From positions 1 through 12,775 of the forward strand of contig JAITJT010000281.1 of assembly GCA_031278795.1 (NCBI GenBank): a DNA stretch of 12,775 bases. The letters run 5' to 3'. The position numbers were made by a program, and so were the translations under genes. The notes below the pieces were generated by a model. It had not been told where the DNA came from and made no database searches. It worked only from the letters and a program-made list of their open reading frames with translations. This DNA comes from Deltaproteobacteria bacterium (GTDB taxonomy: Bacteria; Desulfobacterota; Desulfarculia; Adiutricales; Adiutricaceae). Shown here in pieces: positions 8,204-12,775 of this stretch; positions within the stretch are counted from its first letter, which is position 1, and each line of letters begins with the position of its first letter.

Positions 8204-8390
8204 ATTGTACTCTAAATTTTGATACTTCACACTAGATCACCTAAAAAAAATTCCTAAAAATCAACCCATGCGGCCCAAAGTCGCGGCTTCTTCCATGATC
8301 CCCAGGGATCTTAGCAGTATGTCCCTAAAATTTATGGTGCACAGCATGTGGCGTATAAAGCGCGAAATACTAAATAAGGGCCCCTGTACC

Positions 8391-8478
8391 TGGGAGATTT
8401 TAGGCTGTGCGTGGAGGGTTTTAAGGCTTTACTTGAAGGGGTTTAAGGCTTTGTTTGGAGGGGTTTAAGGCCAATTAT
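8391..8478. repeat. 22 bp degenerate tandem array, about 4 copies
   Basis: The core TTAAGGC (TTTAGGC in the first copy) recurs with an exact 22-nt step: the GGC triplets end at 8405, 8427, 8449 and 8471. Each core is preceded by a GGAG/GGGG-rich stretch. The two central copies are the most alike, and the outer copies have drifted. Confidence 0.75.
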
Positions 8479-8707
8479 AAAGATTATTAGTGACTTAGAG
8501 AGTTTAAATAAAATGCAAATAAAATCCACCTAGACACTATCCCCAAAAATGCGCATCTTTGGCGAAAAAATTTATTTTCCCCTCCCACATAACTATATTT
8601 GCGAGCGTAGTTGTAAAATTTTTTCCTGCTGCTTAAAAACCGCCTGGGTGTCCCCCAGATCCGCCACAAGATCCGCCTCATAAGCCACAAAATCCCCTAC
8701 AAAAGGT

Positions 8708-8811
8708 GATTAACTAGGGAGATTAACAGGGGAAATTCCTCTGGGAAATTAACTTTGGCGTTTAACATAAGCCATCTACTTGGGAGATTAACAATTGCTT
8801 ATCAACTGATT
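8708..8811. repeat. 13 bp degenerate tandem array, about 8 copies
   Basis: Unit consensus about GATTAACTNGGGA. Copies start at 8708, 8721, 8734, 8747, 8760, 8773, 8786 and 8799. Examples are GATTAACTAGGGA, GATTAACAGGGGA, AATTAACTTTGGC and GTTTAACATAAGC. Copies 3, 6 and 8 are strongly diverged but stay in phase. The arrangement recalls iterons, but there is no replication gene or clear DnaA box here. Confidence 0.6.
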
Positions 8812-9062
8812 GCGCTTTATTTTTAACGCCAAAGAAATGGAACAGCTTAAAAAGGCAAATCACCACGATCCACGCTCCATGCTTAGCGCCTAGAGGCCAA
8901 ATTATGTAGAGAGCAACAGCTGCAGATTCAATATATCTTTCAATTTATATAAATCAGACTTTTTCAAAGGGCTGCGCTATTTTTTTTAAGCTATAAAAGG
9001 AAAATATATAAATTTTGAAAAAACTTGAAAAAAAACTCCATCAAAAAAAATTTTCTGCTAGC

Positions 9063-9170
9063 TTTTTTTAATTTTTTAGCTTTTTTAGCTTTTTTAGCTT
9101 TTTTAGCTTGTTTAGTTTGTTTAGTTTGTTTAGCTTGTTTAGTTTGTTTAGCTTGTTTAGCTTGTTTAGC
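9063..9170. repeat. 9 bp tandem array, 12 copies
   Basis: Twelve head-to-tail nonamers of the form TTNTTTAGY in perfect phase. The left part is made of TTTTTTAGC (four copies, after one degenerate unit at 9063-9071). The right part alternates TTGTTTAGT and TTGTTTAGC (seven copies). A further diverged unit may sit on each flank. No open reading frame uses the repeat. Confidence 0.93.
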
Positions 9171-9241
9171 TTAATTTATTTATGAGCACATGTGGGTTTT
9201 AAGTATTTTATTTTGCATCTTTTTTCATATAGCTATAAATT

Positions 9242-9318
9242 GACAAAAGTCAAAATTCAGAAGACATAAGACAAAAGTTAAAAGTCAAAAGTCAAAAGAC
9301 AAAAGACAAAAGTCAAAA
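9242..9318. repeat. 7 bp tandem array, 11 copies
   Basis: Eleven in-phase heptamers of consensus GWCAAAA: five GACAAAA or GACATAA type, four GTCAAAA, one GTTAAAA and one TTCAGAA. The repeat fades into A/T-rich heptamer-like sequence (ATTAAAG, AAATAAA, ATTAAAA) up to about 9367. Confidence 0.92.
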
Positions 9319-9421
9319 ATTAAAGAAATAAAAATAAACATTAAAATTAAAATTGAAAGTAAAATTAAAGGAAAAATAGGCGTGGGGCTCTTGGGAGAGC
9401 TCTTTTCAGTCCCTCCAAAGA

Positions 9422-9457
9422 CTAAAACGCCGCCACGTCCATTGTGGGCGTGGCGGC
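9422..9457 (-). terminator. Rho-independent terminator of the glucose dehydrogenase gene
   Basis: GCCGCCACGTCC (9429-9440) pairs with GGGCGTGGCGGC (9446-9457), a 12 bp stem including one G-U pair, with loop ATTGT. On the minus strand it is followed by TTTT (A-run 9424-9427). It lies 28 nt past the stop codon. The short T-run makes it somewhat weaker than the PTS terminator. Confidence 0.85.
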
Positions 9458-9485
9458 AGATATTGGTTAAATTAAAAACGCGTGC

Positions 9486-10943
9486 TTACTTGGCAGCTCC
9501 TTTGGCCGGGGCCGGAGTGGCAGCCGCCGCCGGAGTGGCCGCGGCAGCGGTGTCCTTGTCGGCCTGATACTCGAACACAAAGAGGGCTCCAGGATTCTTC
9601 ATGGTCTGGTTGGGGAGACCATTCTCATCTAGGCCGTTTCCGGCAACGTCAGTTATGACATAGATGGAGAGACCATCCTTGCTGATGAGCACCTGGCGAT
9701 AGCGGTTCGCGGTGTGGAAGTACTTGAAGATGTCGCCTTGGATCTGCTTAGAGTCGCCACTCATGGGTATGCGGTAGATGGCGCTGTTCTTCAGGCTGCT
9801 GATGACTATGGAGTTCTGCCAGGCCTTGATGGGGCCGTCTTTCGGATAATAGTCAAGGCTGGATGGGGCGATGGTGGCCCATCCCAGATAGGCCAGCTGG
9901 CCAAACTTGGGATCCGCGAAGTTGTAGGTGCTGGGCATGGTGTAGAAGGTGCGGGCGGGTTCCTTGTAGTCCTTCCTGTCCCACTTGGTCTCTGGGGTGG
10001 AGGGCTGATCCGGAGGCAGATAGGCATCTCCGGGTACCTTGTCGCAGTCTTTGACTTCCGCCCAGTTGATGTAGGCGTAGGCCTGGTCGTCTTGGTAACC
10101 GGCTATGAGGGGCCAACCGTAGTTGCCGCCGGAAACCAGGTGATTGAGCTCGTCGTCGGTGGAGGGGCCCTGCTCGGTGGAATAGAGATCGTCCCCTATG
10201 AAGAGAAGGCCCTGGGGATTGCGGTGGCCCACCGTAAAGACGTGGCTCTTGACGCCGTTGAACTCGGGGTTGTCATCGGGAATGCTGCCATCGACCTTGA
10301 GGCGCAGGATCTTGCCCACGTAGGCTGAATAATCCTTGTTCTTGACCTCGTCCGCCGTGGGGAGCCTCTGGGCCTCGTTTGGCTTGCAGCGGTTGCCGCC
10401 CTGGTTGTGGCCAAGCTCGCCCTTGCTCAAATAGAGGGTGCCGTCTTTCCCGAACACGAGCCTTCCGCCCTGGTGATCGTTTCCAGCCGGGATACCCACC
10501 AGGATGTCCTCCGGGGCGCTCAGCTTCTTGGAGGCCTTGTCATATTTCGTGCTAACGATCTTATGTTTTTCATCCTGGCCATCCATGTAGGTGTAGGTGA
10601 GATACACAAGTCCAGACGAATCGAAATCCGGAGCCAGCGCCAGACCTAAGAGCCCCTCGTGCTGAGGGCCCGTCTTGATTTCAGGGATCTCCAGGAGGGT
10701 CGTCTTGGTGCCGGTCGCGGGATCCACGTCGATTACCCTCTTGCCCTGGCGTTCGGTTATCCACAGGTGATTATCCGGGCCCCAGATCATGCCCCAGGGG
10801 GCCTCCAGCCCCTCCAGGATGACCTTGCCCGTGAAAGGCTCGGCCGTGGGAATAGTGTCCCCGGGCGCTGCCGACAGTGGCGCCGCGATAAGTACGGCCA
10901 TCAACACAAACATACATAACAACAAAGTTTTTTTAGTTAACAT
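9486..10943 (-). CDS. gdhB: Soluble PQQ-dependent glucose dehydrogenase, exported
   Basis: Periplasmic quinoprotein that oxidises glucose and other aldoses to lactones, with PQQ and calcium as cofactors. The sequence follows the soluble dehydrogenase of Acinetobacter along its whole length. Seen in order: a signal peptide (1 to about 25, KK then a hydrophobic core, cleavage near LSA-A); NDHQGGRLVFG with the catalytic-type H157; DYSAYVGKILRLKVDGSIP (204-222); GHRNPQGL with R241; EQGPSTDDE (257-265) of the PQQ/calcium site; GGNYGWP (272-278); YLGWATIAPSS with Y352, W355 and T357; K385; NRYR with R414 and R416. These correspond to H144, R228, Y343, W346, T348, K377, R406 and R408 of the Acinetobacter enzyme. 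The last 21 residues (465-485) are an Ala/Pro/Thr tail beyond the usual fold end. ATG at 10943 has AGAGG (10950-10954) six nt upstream. It is a single-gene unit with its own terminator. No PQQ synthesis genes are in the window. Confidence 0.95.
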   Translation of the reverse strand: MLTKKTLLLCMFVLMAVLIAAPLSAAPGDTIPTAEPFTGKVILEGLEAPWGMIWGPDNHLWITERQGKRVIDVDPATGTKTTLLEIPEIKTGPQHEGLLGLALAPDFDSSGLVYLTYTYMDGQDEKHKIVSTKYDKASKKLSAPEDILVGIPAGNDHQGGRLVFGKDGTLYLSKGELGHNQGGNRCKPNEAQRLPTADEVKNKDYSAYVGKILRLKVDGSIPDDNPEFNGVKSHVFTVGHRNPQGLLFIGDDLYSTEQGPSTDDELNHLVSGGNYGWPLIAGYQDDQAYAYINWAEVKDCDKVPGDAYLPPDQPSTPETKWDRKDYKEPARTFYTMPSTYNFADPKFGQLAYLGWATIAPSSLDYYPKDGPIKAWQNSIVISSLKNSAIYRIPMSGDSKQIQGDIFKYFHTANRYRQVLISKDGLSIYVITDVAGNGLDENGLPNQTMKNPGALFVFEYQADKDTAAAATPAAAATPAPAKGAAK

Positions 10944-11020
10944 GAATAACCTCTTTTCTTCGGACGTTCATTGTTTTTTTGTGATTCATAATTTTTGCGG
11001 GTTAAACTGTTCCATAGTCC

Positions 11021-11033
11021 CACACTAAGTGTG
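11021..11033. promoter_or_regulatory. Short palindrome upstream of the glucose dehydrogenase
   Basis: CACACT-A-AGTGTG is a perfect 13 bp inverted repeat 78 bp upstream of the gdhB start codon. A TATACA-like -10 (minus strand, near 11036-11041) lies directly next to it, but no good -35 is visible. An operator role is inference from symmetry and position. Confidence 0.35.
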
Positions 11034-11709
11034 AATGTATAAAACTTGTCTAACATACAGCTGCTTTTGGTGAGGATCTCGCCCTTTTTGGAAAACAGCA
11101 CTTGGTAAAAATCCCTAAGAGTGCTCCCCCCAAGGTAATTGGAAAACCCCGCGGCCGCCTCGCAAAGGGCAGAGCCGTATAGTCGGGAACTTTTTTTTAC
11201 AAGCCCCTGATGACCTGGCCCTGCTACGATATACTGGTGTTTAATTCAAAAATACCGTCACATATTGTGGTTAAAATGATATCAGGAAATTTTCTGGAAA
11301 AATACGCAATATAATTTATAACATTTTAGCTAAAATACACGTCTTGCATATATCTTAATAGATGCATTAATAAAAATTTATAACAATATTACGGAAAAAA
11401 ATCAGCGAATCAACTCCTTAAAATATTATCACCGAGTGGCTCTGAAAGCAAGGAAAAAAAAATTTTTTGGGGCGTCTTTATGGTGTTTTGGGGTTCGCGG
11501 GCGTTACCACCAAGAGAAACTAGGAAAATTTTTTTTATTGTTGTCTGTGCGGGGAGTGTCTCGTTTAGCCTTTACGGGACAAAGATTAAGAGTTCCATAG
11601 CGGGCGGCTAAAAACTAAAAAGATTTACGTGAAATATGAGAGAAAAAACTTACGCAAAATTGCAAATATGAATAATATCAGAAAAAAACTATTTTTTTAT
11701 TTCACTGCT
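11034..11709. other. AT-rich intergenic stretch without a recognised gene
   Basis: No coding frame or RNA gene could be supported. There is a GC-rich patch around 11148-11180 containing GCGGCCGC, a T8 run at 11191-11198 without a good stem, and a weak stem TGGTG/CACCA around 11480-11512. I found no clear terminator for the EcsC-family gene ending at 11710. Confidence 0.45.
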
Positions 11710-12438
11710 TTATTGCCTAACGATATTCTCACGTAGTACTTTCTTTAGCTTCCTAGCCGATATCTTGAAGGCCAAAAACGTGATAAGGGCCGACACAAGG
11801 CCTCCGACCAAGGGAATGATCTTGGAGACGGCGCTTGCGAATATTTTTTTGGTCATTCTCACTCCCAATAATCTGCTTATTTGCCTGACAATCTGATATA
11901 TGAATGTTTTGGTCAGCGTCAGTTGCGGTAATTTTTTGACAGCCGTCTTGGCGAGCATCTCGGCGACTTCCTTTATGGCGACCGCCGCGCCTTCCACCCC
12001 GCTCATCAAGCCAATAAACATGGTCATGATGAGTAAAAAATCATCGTCACTCGCCCCCTCAAGATCCGGAAAGCCGTACACATAGGCGAGTTTCTGGGCG
12101 AGTTGCATAATATGAAAATAAAACTGGATTAAATCCGCGGGCACGGTCCCGAAGAGGGCGAAGCCCCCCGGGATTCCCAGCGCGAAAGAGGTAATGGTGG
12201 AGAAATTCGTGTGAAATTTTATGGCGCTCGCTGCGACCTTGTCCATGTACTCAATATTAATGCCGGCCGCTGCCGTCCCCTTTTCATAGAGGGTGTTCAG
12301 TTTGTCAAAATCGCAGTACCTGGCGAAGTTGACATCCAAAAAATCGCGCCTGTTGATCTTTATCCCCGGGCATTTGAGCACGGTGTTCATGAAACTAGTC
12401 CAGCTGTCACTTCTGTGCACCTGTATTTCTCCGCCCAT
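11710..12438 (-). CDS. EcsC-family protein
   Basis: A 242-residue protein resembling the EcsC family (named after Bacillus EcsC, whose biochemical role is unclear). Recognisable parts, counted from the upstream ATG at 12450: an N-terminal soluble part (1-75); a glycine-rich hydrophobic segment, ALGIPGGFALFGTVPADLIQ (90-109); QKLAYVYGFPDL (119-130); a hydrophobic helix, FLLIMTMFIGLMSGVEGAA (138-156); and a C-terminal segment, SKIIPLVGGLVSALITFLAF (209-228), before a basic tail. The segments could associate with the membrane, but there is no signal peptide. The upstream ATG at 12450 lacks a ribosome site, whereas the second ATG at 12438 has GGAG six nt ahead, so the shorter start is preferred. 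It stands alone between long spacers and its composition is less GC-rich than the PTS genes. The family assignment is fairly secure; function is unknown. Confidence 0.75.
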   Translation of the reverse strand: MGGEIQVHRSDSWTSFMNTVLKCPGIKINRRDFLDVNFARYCDFDKLNTLYEKGTAAAGINIEYMDKVAASAIKFHTNFSTITSFALGIPGGFALFGTVPADLIQFYFHIMQLAQKLAYVYGFPDLEGASDDDFLLIMTMFIGLMSGVEGAAVAIKEVAEMLAKTAVKKLPQLTLTKTFIYQIVRQISRLLGVRMTKKIFASAVSKIIPLVGGLVSALITFLAFKISARKLKKVLRENIVRQ

Positions 12439-12444
12439 AATTAT

Positions 12445-12448
12445 CTCC
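12445..12448 (-). promoter_or_regulatory. Ribosome binding site that decides the EcsC-family start
   Basis: GGAG on the minus strand, six nt before the ATG at 12438. It overlaps the end of the upstream in-frame ATG (12450-12448), which makes initiation at that upstream ATG unlikely. Confidence 0.7.
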
Positions 12449-12450
12449 AT

Positions 12451-12775
12451 TTGCGATGGGAAAAATTCTTTTTTGCTTGGTATTTAAGTTGACAATATGA
12501 ATATTTAATATTTTTAATCTTCTTTTACTATAATGCTCTTTTAAGCTTATTTTGGAATGTTTACGCTAGAAGATTCTTTGGAACTACTTACTAGTTTGGA
12601 CGCTTCCTGGAATTTTTGACCGCTACTCTCGCGTACAATTTAGGAAAAACTTCTTCCGGCAAAGATTGCTCCGTGCTTTTGTTTTTTTGGTATTTAATAT
12701 TCCAAGGACATACTCTTATGTAAGCTTACCCCCTTAACCCCAAGCTGTCAAGTGGAAGACCCTTAGTTTTATCTC
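12451..12775. other. AT-rich terminal stretch without a recognised gene
   Basis: It should carry the promoter of the EcsC-family gene on the minus strand, but no clear -35/-10 pair is visible. A TTGACA (12489-12494) and a TATAAT (12529-12534) are on the plus strand but 34 nt apart, too far to form one promoter. Nothing else was recognised up to the window edge. Confidence 0.4.

Larger units (their letters stand above)
7779..9485. other. 1.7 kb gene-free spacer carrying multiple tandem arrays
   Basis: No coding region is convincing on either strand; the open frames of 61-70 codons near 8268-8690 show no family resemblance and have unlikely composition. The stretch must hold the promoter of the PTS operon (minus strand, right of 7790), but no clear -35/-10 pair could be picked. 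It contains a leader inverted repeat, tandem arrays of 17, 22, 13, 9 and 7 bp units, and terminator-like hairpins, listed separately. Confidence 0.6.

Noticed and set aside
8268..8468. 66-codon plus-strand frame
   Set aside because: Its second half is simply the 22 bp tandem array translated; no ribosome site or family match is visible.
8487..8690. 67-codon minus-strand frame rich in Arg, Trp and Phe
   Set aside because: It lies in a repeat-rich spacer, resembles no family, and has a composition expected from chance translation.
8708..8811. Chromosomal origin with 13-mers
   Set aside because: No clear TTATNCACA DnaA box, and no dnaA, dnaN or other origin-linked gene nearby.
9063..9318. Possible CRISPR array
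   Set aside because: The 9 bp and 7 bp units are contiguous, without unique spacers of 25-40 bp, and no cas gene is present.
9387..9406. GCTCT-TGGG-AGAGC hairpin followed by TCTTTT on the plus strand
   Set aside because: The stem is only 5 bp and no plus-strand gene precedes it; probably chance.
9714..10328. 204-codon plus-strand frame opposite the dehydrogenase gene
   Set aside because: Antisense to a clearly identified gdhB; its translation has no recognisable domain.
11480..11512. Possible tRNA or small RNA suggested by a GGTTCGCGGGC-like patch
   Set aside because: No cloverleaf with acceptor, anticodon and T arms could be built around it.

Overview
The window looks like a piece of a Gram-negative, probably proteobacterial chromosome. 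The glucose permease closely follows the enterobacterial PtsG pattern, and one protein carries an export signal and a periplasmic-type quinoprotein fold. Species cannot be named. Only a little over half of the window is coding, and every gene I can support lies on the minus strand. The metabolic genes are GC-rich, while the spacers between them are long, AT-rich and full of short tandem repeats and hairpins. This pattern fits a genome with decaying or expanding intergenic DNA, as in some host-associated bacteria, but that is inference.

From left to right: (1) 1-2707 is an AT-rich block with a UvrD/Rep-like superfamily 1 helicase, preceded (in transcription order) by a 105-residue open frame that looks like the C-terminal end of an OLD-family TOPRIM nuclease. 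That gene order is the one used by Gabija-type anti-phage systems. The nuclease part is cut off at about 2710, so the system appears broken. (2) 2711-3397 has a short possible gene remnant, a run of hairpins, and a strong rho-independent terminator. (3) 3398-7778 is a two-gene glucose phosphotransferase operon: an EIIA-HPr-EI fusion followed by an EIICB glucose permease. The permease carries an additional, cysteine-less EIIB-like domain at its C-terminus. Together the two proteins hold every phosphoryl carrier from PEP to sugar. (4) 7779-9485 is a 1.7 kb gene-free spacer with a leader inverted repeat and five separate tandem arrays with units of 17, 22, 13, 9 and 7 bp. (5) 9486-10943 encodes a secreted soluble PQQ glucose dehydrogenase with its own terminator. 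(6) 10944-11709 is a spacer with one short palindrome. (7) 11710-12438 encodes an EcsC-family protein. The remainder to 12775 shows no gene.

Functionally, the centre of the window offers two ways to handle glucose: uptake with phosphorylation by the PTS, and periplasmic oxidation by a quinoprotein dehydrogenase. No PQQ synthesis gene is present here. The most unusual points are the extra inactive-looking EIIB domain on PtsG, the collection of tandem arrays with different periods in one spacer, and the apparently beheaded Gabija-like pair.
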